Shown here: in pieces, positions 28,998 through 36,615 of the stretch | How the letters are laid out: each line of letters begins with the position of its first letter | Numbering within the stretch: position 1 is the stretch's first letter | NCBI GenBank assembly: GCA_013288945.1 | Contig: JABDAZ010000002.1 | Coordinates: forward strand, 85,182-149,181 | From: Bacteroidota bacterium | Lineage (GTDB): Bacteria; Bacteroidota; Bacteroidia; Chitinophagales; Chitinophagaceae | Direction: 5' to 3' | DNA length: 64,000 nucleotides | Program-made: the position numbers and the translations under genes | Notes under the pieces: model-generated | What the model was told of the DNA's origin: nothing | Databases searched by the model: none | The model's input: the letters and a program-made list of their open reading frames with translations, nothing else

Positions 28998-29831
28998 ATA
29001 ATCTCCAAGTGTTTCCGGTAATTGAGATAAAGCTTTTTGCAATTGTTCATCATTCGGCGCAGTTCCGTGCCAGTTGTGATCGTTCTCCATAAAATCAACG
29101 CCTTTGCCCATTATGGTGTGCATCATTATGGCAATAGGTTTGCCTTTTCCGGTTAAATCATTTTTTGCCTTGGTTAATGTGGCTACTACTTCATCAATAT
29201 CATTTCCGTTCATTTCTAAAGTGTGCCATCCGAAGGCTTCAAACTTTGCGCGGATATCACCCAAGCCACCAACTTGTGCAGTTGTGCCGTCAATTTGCTG
29301 GCCGTTCCAGTCAATAGTTGAAATTAAATTATCCACTTTATGATGAGGCGCAAATAAAGCAGCTTCCCAAATTTGACCTTCTTCCAGTTCGCCATCACCG
29401 TGTAATGAAAACACCGTTGTATTTTCTTTATTTAATTTTTTTGTTAAGGCTGCGCCGATCGCAACACTCATTCCTTGTCCCAAAGAACCGCTGGCAATGC
29501 GGATTCCCGGCAAATGCTCATGCGTTGCAGGATGGCCCTGTACACGTGAATTTATTTTGCGAAATGTATTCAGTTCTTTCAAATCGAAATAACCAGATCT
29601 TGCAAGCGTAGAATACCAAACCGGGGAAATATGGCCGTTGGATAAAAAAAACAAATCTTCATCTTTTCCATCCATTGAAAAATCTGGATTATGCTTTAAA
29701 ACTTTGAAATATAGAGCGGTAAAAAAATCTGCGCAACCCAATGAACCGCCCGGATGGCCGCTCGCAGCACCGTGAACCATTCTTAAAATATCCCTGCGAA
29801 TTTGCGTTGCCGTATCTTTTAAAGCTGCCAT
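28995..29831 (-). CDS. Transketolase, N-terminal (TPP-binding) subunit
   Basis: A 278-residue protein from the ATG at 29831 (MAALKDTATQIRRDIL). It covers only the pyrophosphate half of transketolase: GHPGGSLGCADF, SNGHISPVWYS, and the TPP motif GDGELEEGQIWEAA to DWNGQQIDG. The C-terminal half is a separate gene in split transketolases, yet none is adjacent here: the next gene is convergent. The ATG at 29831 is chosen because the upstream TTG at 29855 overlaps a -7 element. It acts in the pentose phosphate pathway if paired with a partner. Confidence 0.93.
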   Translation of the reverse strand: MAALKDTATQIRRDILRMVHGAASGHPGGSLGCADFFTALYFKVLKHNPDFSMDGKDEDLFFLSNGHISPVWYSTLARSGYFDLKELNTFRKINSRVQGHPATHEHLPGIRIASGSLGQGMSVAIGAALTKKLNKENTTVFSLHGDGELEEGQIWEAALFAPHHKVDNLISTIDWNGQQIDGTTAQVGGLGDIRAKFEAFGWHTLEMNGNDIDEVVATLTKAKNDLTGKGKPIAIMMHTIMGKGVDFMENDHNWHGTAPNDEQLQKALSQLPETLGDY

Positions 29832-29852
29832 ATCGATTTTATATTGTGGCGG

Positions 29853-29860
29853 CAAAGCTA
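29853..29860 (-). promoter_or_regulatory. -7 promoter element TAGCTTTG for the transketolase subunit
   Basis: TAGCTTTG on the minus strand fits TAnnTTTG, 22 bp upstream of the ATG at 29831. The 220 bp beyond it up to 30081 is AT-rich with nothing else I can name. Confidence 0.6.
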
Positions 29861-30081
29861 ATGGAATTTATTTATCCACTTAAATTGACATTATTAAACT
29901 TTTGAACTATTTTAGTTTCTATTAACATATTTAAAATTCAAAATCTGCTGATTAGTTTAAAATTCCCATCTTCCTCAAAGAATTTGTAAATAACCTATTT
30001 AAATCCGTATTTATTTTTTAATTGCTTATTTAACATCAATTGAAAAAATAGACTTTATTTTGCACCAACAAACCGAGCCAA

Positions 30082-31215
30082 ATGTTTGATGTATTACTAT
30101 CAGTAATTATTTCTTTTACAATAACTTTTCTAGCAATACCAGTTATTATTAACATGGCTGAAATGAAGAAGTTATTTGATGTGCCGGATGAACGCAAAGT
30201 TCACCGTATACCAATAACTCCATTGGGCGGCCTGGGTATTTTTGGCGGTTTTGTATTTGGTTGTTTACTTAATATTCATTTTGGCGGCAGCGGTGAGTTT
30301 CAATATTTTATTGCAGCAGCATTAATCATATTTTTTCTTGGTTTAAAAGATGATATTCTTGTAATTTCTCCGGTAAAAAAATTCATCGGGCAGGTGTTGG
30401 CGGCATTCATGATTATTTATTATGGCGGCATACAAATAAGAAGCATGCATGGCTTTTTAGGCATTTACCAATTGCCGGAAATGTTTAGTTTGCTGCTCAC
30501 GTATTTTGCTGTGATTGTAATCATTAATTCATTTAATTTAATTGACGGGATTGATGGCCTTGCCGGCAGCCTTGGCATGATGGCGCTTACATTATTCGGT
30601 ATTTATTTTTTGTATGTAAACATGCTGCCGTATGCCATACTTGCATTTTCACTTGCAGGAAGTTTACTGGCGTTTTTAATATTTAATTTTCAGCCGGCAA
30701 AAATTTTTATGGGCGATACCGGTTCGTTATTAATCGGGTTGATTAATGCGATTCTGGTTATAAAATTTATTAATGTAGCAAATACTTCAGAAGTTAGTTT
30801 TCCGATAGAATCTGCGCCGGCAGTGGGTTTTGCGTTATTAATGATTCCATTGCTGGATACTTTGCGCGTGTTTGCTATCCGCATATTTCACCGCCGCTCG
30901 CCTTTTAGCCCGGATAGAAACCATATCCATCATTTATTATTAGACAGAGGTTTTTCTCATCGCCAGATTACTTTTATTTTACTTGGAATAAATTTAGCCG
31001 TTGTGGGAATTACATTTGCGCTGCGCTCGGTAAATTGCACGATACTTATTCTTTCCATACTGGTTATCTTTTTCAGTATTATTTCTGCGTTTACTTACAT
31101 GCGCGCAAAATCGAAATTGGTTATTGCCAAACCATTGGCAGAAAATGGGGGCGAAATAAAAACTTCCAAGCTGGTGCCTTTTGCAAAAGACAGTGTGCTC
31201 GAGCAAAAAAATTAA
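30082..31215 (+). CDS. WecA/MraY-family glycosyl-phosphotransferase (glycosyltransferase 4)
   Basis: A 377-residue integral membrane protein with about ten helices. It transfers a sugar-1-phosphate to undecaprenyl phosphate. Conserved acidic motifs are present: GLKDD near residue 90, NLIDGIDGLAGS near 155, and FMGDTGS near 210. A cytoplasmic His-rich loop HHLLLDRGFSHRQ fits the WecA rather than the MraY side. It probably starts a polysaccharide or O-antigen chain. No glycan gene cluster is adjacent, and it is followed by frr. Confidence 0.9.
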   Translation: MFDVLLSVIISFTITFLAIPVIINMAEMKKLFDVPDERKVHRIPITPLGGLGIFGGFVFGCLLNIHFGGSGEFQYFIAAALIIFFLGLKDDILVISPVKKFIGQVLAAFMIIYYGGIQIRSMHGFLGIYQLPEMFSLLLTYFAVIVIINSFNLIDGIDGLAGSLGMMALTLFGIYFLYVNMLPYAILAFSLAGSLLAFLIFNFQPAKIFMGDTGSLLIGLINAILVIKFINVANTSEVSFPIESAPAVGFALLMIPLLDTLRVFAIRIFHRRSPFSPDRNHIHHLLLDRGFSHRQITFILLGINLAVVGITFALRSVNCTILILSILVIFFSIISAFTYMRAKSKLVIAKPLAENGGEIKTSKLVPFAKDSVLEQKN

Positions 31216-31257
31216 TTGTACAAACAACTGTTAAACACAAAAATTTTCCATCTCTTT

Positions 31258-31289
31258 TTTGTGTAATTTTTCTTTTAAATGTAGGTTTG
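31258..31289 (+). promoter_or_regulatory. Promoter of frr
   Basis: TTTG at 31258-31261, a 20-bp spacer, then TAGGTTTG at 31282-31289 (TAnnTTTG). Transcription would start near 31296, which rules out the longer reading frame from 31259. Confidence 0.7.
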
Positions 31290-31312
31290 CATCCTTCTTA
31301 ATATATAATTAT

Positions 31313-31876
31313 ATGTCAGACGATTTATTATTCATACTCGAAGATGCGAAGGACCAAATGCAAAAAGCGTTGGATCATTTAGAAACAGAATTAATAAAAA
31401 TACGCGCCGGCAAAGCAAACCCGCAAATGCTCGAAGGGCTTTTTGTTGATTATTATGGTTCTGCCACAAACATCAGCCAGGTTTCAAATGTATCTGCAAT
31501 GGATGCGCGCACACTCACCATTCAACCATGGGAAAAAAATATGCTGCAACCCATTGAGCGTGCTATAATAGCTGCCAACCTTGGTGTTACGCCGCAAAAT
31601 GATGGAAACATTATTCGTTTATTTATGCCGCCATTAACGGAAGAAAGGCGAAAAGAATTTGTGAAACGTGCAAATGGCGAAGGCGAACATTCTAAAGTTG
31701 CGATAAGAAATATCCGACGCGTTGCAATTGAAGACATTAAGAAATTACAGAAAGAAGGATTAAGTGAAGATGAAGCAAAAGATGCTGAAAAAACAGTTCA
31801 GGACACAACGGATAAACATATTGCATTGGTAGAAAAACATTTGGCTGCCAAAGAAAAAGATATCATGGCAATATAA
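31313..31876 (+). CDS. frr: Ribosome recycling factor
   Basis: A 187-residue protein that splits post-termination ribosomes with EF-G. It begins MSDDLLFILEDAKDQMQKAL and contains the family signature IRAGKANPQMLEGLFVDYYG, then RRKEFVKRANGEGEHSKVAI and the long C-terminal helix of the triple bundle. Start at 31313 is set by the promoter and by alignment. Confidence 0.97.
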   Translation: MSDDLLFILEDAKDQMQKALDHLETELIKIRAGKANPQMLEGLFVDYYGSATNISQVSNVSAMDARTLTIQPWEKNMLQPIERAIIAANLGVTPQNDGNIIRLFMPPLTEERRKEFVKRANGEGEHSKVAIRNIRRVAIEDIKKLQKEGLSEDEAKDAEKTVQDTTDKHIALVEKHLAAKEKDIMAI

Positions 31877-31956
31877 TACTGAATTAATTTTTTTGCCTGT
31901 TTATATTTATTAATAACAATATAAACTGAAATTTTTCATCTTAATAAATATAAATT

Positions 31957-32703
31957 ATGGCTTCCATTAAGCTGAAAGATATTGATACGCGCGCGCCAAA
32001 AGAGTTTGAAAAAAAAGAAACAAAAGATAAGCTTGAAAAAATATTAGCAGAGCTGGATGATTTGCAAAACCTTTTATATGCAGAGTCAAAACATTCGCTG
32101 CTTATTATTATCCAGGGAATGGATGCAAGTGGAAAAGACGGCGCAATAAGAAATGTTTTTGGAAAAATAAATCCGCAAGGCGTAACGGTTAAATCTTTCA
32201 AAGCGCCAACGGCAGAAGAATTGTCGCACGATTTTTTATGGCGAATCCACACACACGCACCGCAAAAAGGAATGATACAAATTTTCAATCGTTCTCAATA
32301 TGAAGATATATTAATAACGCGCGTTCATAAAATGATTGATGATAAAGAAGCAAAAGCGCGCATAAATGCTATTAATAATTTTGAAAAATTATTATCAGAT
32401 CATAACGATACAACTGTATTAAAATTTTATTTACACATATCTCCCGAAGAGCAGCAATCAAGATTGCAGGAACGTATAAAAATTCCTGAAAAAAGATGGA
32501 AGTATAATGAACAGGATTTTAAAGAAGCAAAATTCTGGAAAGATTATATGAAGATGTATGAAGACTGTTTTGAATTTTGTAATGATACGCCGTGGACTAT
32601 TGTTCCGTCGGATCAAAACTGGTATAAAGAATATTTAATCGCAAACACAGTTAAAGAAACACTCAAAAAATTCGACATGCAATATCCCGGCATCAAAAAA
32701 TAA
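31957..32703 (+). CDS. Polyphosphate kinase 2 family protein
   Basis: A 248-residue PPK2-type P-loop kinase moving phosphate between polyphosphate and nucleotides. Walker A is GMDASGKDG at 54-62, followed by NPQGVTVKSFKAPT, HAPQKGMIQIFNRSQYED and the lid region ERIKIPEKRWKYNEQDF. A single PPK2 domain of this length fits class I or III (AMP/ADP phosphorylating). It has its own upstream gap of 80 bp. Confidence 0.92.
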   Translation: MASIKLKDIDTRAPKEFEKKETKDKLEKILAELDDLQNLLYAESKHSLLIIIQGMDASGKDGAIRNVFGKINPQGVTVKSFKAPTAEELSHDFLWRIHTHAPQKGMIQIFNRSQYEDILITRVHKMIDDKEAKARINAINNFEKLLSDHNDTTVLKFYLHISPEEQQSRLQERIKIPEKRWKYNEQDFKEAKFWKDYMKMYEDCFEFCNDTPWTIVPSDQNWYKEYLIANTVKETLKKFDMQYPGIKK

Positions 32704-32816
32704 TCGTTTATTTTTTTGTTATCAAAATGCAACTGCGCTTAACAACTACATTTTTTTTGAAAATATTTTTATACATTTAAAATAATCTTTTAAAAACCAA
32801 CTTAAAACTAACTAAC

Positions 32817-33188
32817 ATGGGAATGCTTAAAGAATTTAAAGACTTCGTTTTGCGCGGCAACGTTATTGATCTTGCTGTTGCAGTTGTTATCGGCGCGGCT
32901 TTCAGCGCAATTGTTTCTTCATTGGTTGATAATGTAATTACGCCTTTGTTATTGGCGCCAGCACTTAACGCAGCGCATTTGCAGGACATTGACAAGCTTG
33001 CATGGGGCGCAGTTAAATACGGTTTGTTTTTAGCCGCTGTAATCAAATTTGTAATCATTGCATTTATTTTGTTTTTAATAATAAAAGCATTTAAAACATT
33101 GGAACATAAAACAGTTCCACCGGCAGCAGCGCCATCAGCTACTGAAAAATTACTTGGAGATATACTTGATGAACTGAAAAAGAAATAA
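32817..33188 (+). CDS. mscL: Large-conductance mechanosensitive channel
   Basis: A 123-residue, two-helix channel. MLKEFKDFVLRGNVIDLAVAV begins TM1 with the glycine/alanine-rich pore lining (VIGAAFSAIVSSLVDNVI). TM2 is AAVIKFVIIAFILFLIIK, and the C-terminal amphipathic bundle ends in basic residues. It relieves osmotic pressure. Monocistronic. Confidence 0.96.
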   Translation: MGMLKEFKDFVLRGNVIDLAVAVVIGAAFSAIVSSLVDNVITPLLLAPALNAAHLQDIDKLAWGAVKYGLFLAAVIKFVIIAFILFLIIKAFKTLEHKTVPPAAAPSATEKLLGDILDELKKK

Positions 33189-33203
33189 TCGAAAATCTTT
33201 CTG

Positions 33204-33274
33204 TTTGCCAATTGATTCTTTTTTACATTTGCGCCCGAAACAAAAAAATGTAAAGAGAATTAATTGGCATTTTT
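33204..33274 (+). promoter_or_regulatory. Promoter inside a long inverted repeat, upstream of the DUF3078 gene
   Basis: TTTG at 33204-33207 and TACATTTG at 33224-33231 form a good promoter. The whole site is a hairpin: TGCCAATTGATTCTTTTTTA on the left is mirrored on the right (minus strand TGCCAATTAATTCTCTTTAC). The right arm runs into TTTTTATTAATC before the start codon. Compare 34257-34307. Confidence 0.7.
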
Positions 33275-33295
33275 ATTAATCAAAAATTATGTGCT

Positions 33296-34234
33296 ATGAA
33301 AAAAATGATGATCACGTTGGTTTGTATTTTATTTGTTACTGCAATTTTTGCGCAGGATAAAACAGTGCAGGAATTAAGGGATGAAGCAAGCAAATCAATA
33401 ACAAAAGATCTGAAAGACACAATCCCAAAAGTTTGGAAAGTTGGTGGATTATTTAACCTCAATTTTAACCAGGCTGCATTAAGCAACTGGTCTGCAGGTG
33501 GCGACAATTCTGCCATATCTCTATCAACACTTTTAAGTGCGCATGCATTTTATTTGAAAGGAAAACATTCGTGGGACAATACGCTGGATATTGCTTACGG
33601 ATTTATTAATACCACAAGCCTCGGCACAAGAAAATCTGATGACCGTTATGATTTGCTTTCTAAATACGGATATGATATCGGTAAAAAATGGTACATCTCC
33701 GGATTGTTTGATTTCCGCAGCCAGTTTTCAAAAGGCTATGCGTATCCAACAAATCTGCCAAAGCAGGTAACCTCAGATTTTTTAGCTCCTGCATATATTT
33801 TATTATCGCCAGGGCTTAATTACAAACCGAATGATGAATTTTCATTTTTCATTTCTCCGGCAACTGCAAGATGGGTGATTGTGAAAAACGATTCGCTTGC
33901 TTCTGTTGCTGCATTTGGAGTTGATTCTGGAAAAAATTCGCGCTTTGAATTTGGCGCATTTGCGAGTATCAGTTATAATAAAAAAATCAGTCCGAGCGCA
34001 GTTTACACAGGAAGGCTTGATTTATTTTCAAACTATTTGCACAACCCACAAAATATAAGTTTGTACTGGACAAATATTCTTGCTGTTAAAGTAACCAAGG
34101 TTATAAGCATGAGCTTAACGTTAAATATGATTTATGATAACGATATAAAAACAGTGAAAAGCGATGGCTCAACCGGTGGCCCGAAACCTCAAATACAGGA
34201 ACTTTTTGGGATAGGGATTGCGTATAAGTTTTAA
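33296..34234 (+). CDS. DUF3078 outer-membrane-type protein
   Basis: A 312-residue exported protein. The signal peptide ends near FAQ (residue 20). The rest is a series of amphipathic beta strands ending with aromatic residue Phe (FGIGIAYKF), the pattern of a Bacteroidota outer-membrane beta-barrel. KVGGLFNLNFNQAALSNWSA near residue 47 is the DUF3078 hallmark. No substrate is known. It is flanked on both sides by similar promoter-hairpin modules. Confidence 0.87.
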   Translation: MKKMMITLVCILFVTAIFAQDKTVQELRDEASKSITKDLKDTIPKVWKVGGLFNLNFNQAALSNWSAGGDNSAISLSTLLSAHAFYLKGKHSWDNTLDIAYGFINTTSLGTRKSDDRYDLLSKYGYDIGKKWYISGLFDFRSQFSKGYAYPTNLPKQVTSDFLAPAYILLSPGLNYKPNDEFSFFISPATARWVIVKNDSLASVAAFGVDSGKNSRFEFGAFASISYNKKISPSAVYTGRLDLFSNYLHNPQNISLYWTNILAVKVTKVISMSLTLNMIYDNDIKTVKSDGSTGGPKPQIQELFGIGIAYKF

Positions 34235-34256
34235 AGAAATCGTTTAACCAATTTCT

Positions 34257-34307
34257 TACATTTGCCAATTGTAATTTTTGATTTTTTCAAAATTATAATT
34301 GGCAATT
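34257..34307 (+). promoter_or_regulatory. Promoter and leader hairpin of scpA
   Basis: TACATTTG at 34257-34264 is a -7 element. Immediately downstream TTGCCAATTGTAATTTTTGA pairs with its near-complement ending at 34306, forming an AT-rich stem of about 18 bp followed by TTTTATTAATAAAAA. The right arm and tail closely match those of 33204-33274. Confidence 0.65.
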
Positions 34308-34327
34308 TTATTAATAAAAATTTTTGA

Positions 34328-35107
34328 GTGAGCAATATTTCTTATCAGATTAAATTACCACAGTTTGAAGGCCCGTTCGACTTGCTGGTATTTTTTATTG
34401 AACGTGATGAACTGGATATTTACAATGTGCCCATCACAAAAATTATAAAAGATTTTTTAGATTATATTCACTCGCAGGCAAGTTTAAATATTGAATTATC
34501 AAGCGAGTTTATTCTTTTTGTTTCTACATTAATGCGCATAAAAGCAAAAATGCTTTTGCCAAGAAAAGAAATTGATGAACAGGGAAATGAAATAGATCCG
34601 CGCCAGGAATTAATTGATAAACTACTTGAATACAAACGCTATAAAGAAGCTGCCGCGCGCATGGCAGAAATGGAAGCTGTAAGAATGCTGATGGTAAAAC
34701 GCGGAAATTTGCAAAAAGACATTGCGCAAATTGGTGAAGAAGCAGGCGAAGGAACCGAGATACAAACCATCACGCTTTTTAAATTAATGAAAGCATTTGA
34801 GCGCGTAGTGCAGCGTGTTCAGGAAAGGCAGAATAAACCAGTGCACACCGTTGTTCAATATAATTATACAATGGAAGAAAGCCGTGAACACATGCTAAAC
34901 CAGGTGCAGCGCGAAAAAATAATTACGTTTGAAAAAATATTTGAAGTGTGTGAAACCCGCATCCACGCTATATTTTTATTTCTTTCCATGCTGGAACTGG
35001 TTCAGCAAAAATATATGAACATCATAACCGGCGAAGGAAAAAATAATTTCATTTTAGAATTTAATGAAGATCGTCAGCCCGACGAAGATATTCCTACAAG
35101 TTATTAA
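34328..35107 (+). CDS. scpA: Segregation and condensation protein A
   Basis: A 259-residue kleisin of the SMC-ScpAB complex for chromosome condensation. YQIKLPQFEGPFDLLVFFIE at the N-terminus binds the SMC neck, MRIKAKMLLPRKE follows, and the C-terminal winged helix ends LVQQKYMNI. The start is GTG at 34328; there is no ATG before the conserved N-terminus. scpB is not adjacent. Confidence 0.95.
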   Translation: MSNISYQIKLPQFEGPFDLLVFFIERDELDIYNVPITKIIKDFLDYIHSQASLNIELSSEFILFVSTLMRIKAKMLLPRKEIDEQGNEIDPRQELIDKLLEYKRYKEAAARMAEMEAVRMLMVKRGNLQKDIAQIGEEAGEGTEIQTITLFKLMKAFERVVQRVQERQNKPVHTVVQYNYTMEESREHMLNQVQREKIITFEKIFEVCETRIHAIFLFLSMLELVQQKYMNIITGEGKNNFILEFNEDRQPDEDIPTSY

Positions 35108-35158
35108 TCTCTCTTTTTTAATCATTGATTAATAATTATTATAATCAAAATTGAAAAT

Positions 35159-35197
35159 AAAAAAGAGGTTCATAAAATTTTTATAAACCTCTTTTTT
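35159..35197. terminator. Bidirectional terminator between scpA and the SDR gene
   Basis: AAAAGAGGTTCATAAAA pairs with TTTTATAAACCTCTTTT with one mismatch; A-run before, T-run after. The genes are convergent. Confidence 0.9.
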
Positions 35198-35213
35198 ATT
35201 AATAAGATAAAAA

Positions 35214-35975
35214 TTAAAGCATCATTCCACCAGAGGCTTCAATGCGTTGTGCATTAATCCATCGCGCATCATCAGTACATAAAAACGCAACCACACCGCC
35301 AATATCATCAGGCAAACCAGCTCGGCCCAAAGCTGTGCCAGCAGCCACTTGTGCATTTAAATCTTTATTATCGCGAACAGCGCCGCCGCCAAAATCTGTT
35401 TCAATAGCGCCAGGCGCAACGATGTTTGCTGTAATTTTTCTTGCACCCAATTCTTTTGCCTGGTATTTTGTAAGCGTTTCAATCGCACCTTTCATAGAAG
35501 CATAAGCAGACGCGCCAGCAAAAGAAAAACGCGCAAGCCCTGACGAAATATTTATAATACTTCCACCATCAGCCATTAATGGCAACGCTTTTTGGGTAAG
35601 AAAAAAAGGCCCTTTAAAATGAATGTTCATTAAGTTATCAAATTGTTCTTCAGTAGTATTTTCAAACGGAACATGAAGCCCAACGCCTGCATTGTTTATT
35701 AAAAAATTGAAATGCGTTGCATTAAATTTTTCCTTTAATGTTTTTGAAATTTCTTTAATAAAACCATCAAAGCTTTTTGTTTCCCCAACATTCAATTGGA
35801 GTGCTGCCGCTTTTGCACCAAGCTGTTCAATTTCTTTTACAACGTCAAGCGCTTCTTCTTTTTTACTGTTATACGTAACAATAACATCGATGCCTTTTTT
35901 TGCAATACTTAAAGCCATGTTTTTACCAAGTCCGCGGCTACCGCCGGTTACAAGTGCTATTTTGTTTTGTGCCAT
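35214..35975 (-). CDS. Short-chain dehydrogenase/reductase (FabG-like)
   Basis: A 253-residue classical SDR. NAD(P) motif TGGSRGLGKNMA at residues 9-20, NNAGVG near 91, catalytic Ser in INISSGL and YASMKG (Tyr-x-x-x-Lys), and the C-terminal GGMML. Substrate is unknown; the family covers ketoreductases and alcohol dehydrogenases. It has its own -7 element. The upstream AraC-like gene is codirectional and could regulate it. Confidence 0.9.
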   Translation of the reverse strand: MAQNKIALVTGGSRGLGKNMALSIAKKGIDVIVTYNSKKEEALDVVKEIEQLGAKAAALQLNVGETKSFDGFIKEISKTLKEKFNATHFNFLINNAGVGLHVPFENTTEEQFDNLMNIHFKGPFFLTQKALPLMADGGSIINISSGLARFSFAGASAYASMKGAIETLTKYQAKELGARKITANIVAPGAIETDFGGGAVRDNKDLNAQVAAGTALGRAGLPDDIGGVVAFLCTDDARWINAQRIEASGGMML

Positions 35976-36014
35976 TTTTTATTTTTTATTAATGATTTAT
36001 TTTTTTTGACAATG

Positions 36015-36022
36015 CAAAGCTA
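36015..36022 (-). promoter_or_regulatory. -7 promoter element TAGCTTTG for the SDR gene
   Basis: TAGCTTTG on the minus strand, followed by C as in many Bacteroidota promoters, 40 bp upstream of the SDR ATG. Confidence 0.6.
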
Positions 36023-36135
36023 TGCTTGTTACAGGCAGTAAAAATGGTGCAGACTTAAGTATTTTTAAATTTAACTACTTGGTATGAAGCTGAAGATTCG
36101 CAGATTATTTATCATTAATAAAGCAACTAAAAATA

Positions 36136-36522
36136 TTAAGCAACTTTCAATTGATTATTTCTGCGGTATTGCAATGGCGTAACGCCACTCATATTTTTAA
36201 AAAACTTTGTAAAGTTTGTAGGATCGTTATATAAAAATTTATAACCGATTTCTTTGATAGGCAAATCAGTATCTTTTAAAAGCCGTTGTGCTTCTGATAA
36301 TATACGGTTTTCTAAAAATTCGCATGGCGATTTTCCAGTCGTTAATTTAATGGTGTTGGTAAGGTGAATAGGATGAATGAACAAAAGTTCAGCAAAATGT
36401 TTTGTATGAAACATTTTATCTGCGCGGTTATTAATTAAATCATCAAAATATTTTTCGATAAGGTTTAAAAAATCTGCAGTGATTTCTTCTTTGCGAGAAA
36501 TTAATTTTTTTGGTAAAGGCAT
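36136..36522 (-). CDS. AraC-type helix-turn-helix regulator (DNA-binding domain only)
   Basis: 128 residues comprising just the double helix-turn-helix of AraC/XylS: HTKHFAELLFIHPIHLTNTI for HTH1 and PIKEIGYKFLYNDPTNFTKFFKN with GVTPLQYR for HTH2. The usual N-terminal cupin ligand domain is absent; the first 30 residues are a helical linker. It is flanked by a terminator upstream and the SDR gene 160 bp downstream. It may be a natural short regulator or a truncated full-length one. Confidence 0.85.
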   Translation of the reverse strand: MPLPKKLISRKEEITADFLNLIEKYFDDLINNRADKMFHTKHFAELLFIHPIHLTNTIKLTTGKSPCEFLENRILSEAQRLLKDTDLPIKEIGYKFLYNDPTNFTKFFKNMSGVTPLQYRRNNQLKVA

Positions 36523-36565
36523 TTTGTAAAATTAAATAAAATTATTTTTCACTTTTAAGAGAAAT

Positions 36566-36596
36566 AAAAAAGCCACCAATATGGCGGCTTTAATTT
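36566..36596 (-). terminator. Terminator after dxs
   Basis: On the minus strand AAAGCCGCC ATATT GGTGGCTTT with a following T-rich run. It lies 20-50 bp after the dxs stop codon. Confidence 0.85.
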
Positions 36597-36615
36597 TATT
36601 GTTGCAAAAAATTTA

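Noticed and set aside
34328..35107. scpA as a pseudogene for lack of ATG
   Set aside because: GTG at 34328 fits the conserved N-terminus exactly and the frame is intact.
36136..36522. AraC-like gene as a frameshifted full-length regulator
   Set aside because: Its upstream region contains the dxs terminator and no remnant of a ligand-binding domain, so no direct evidence for a broken gene.
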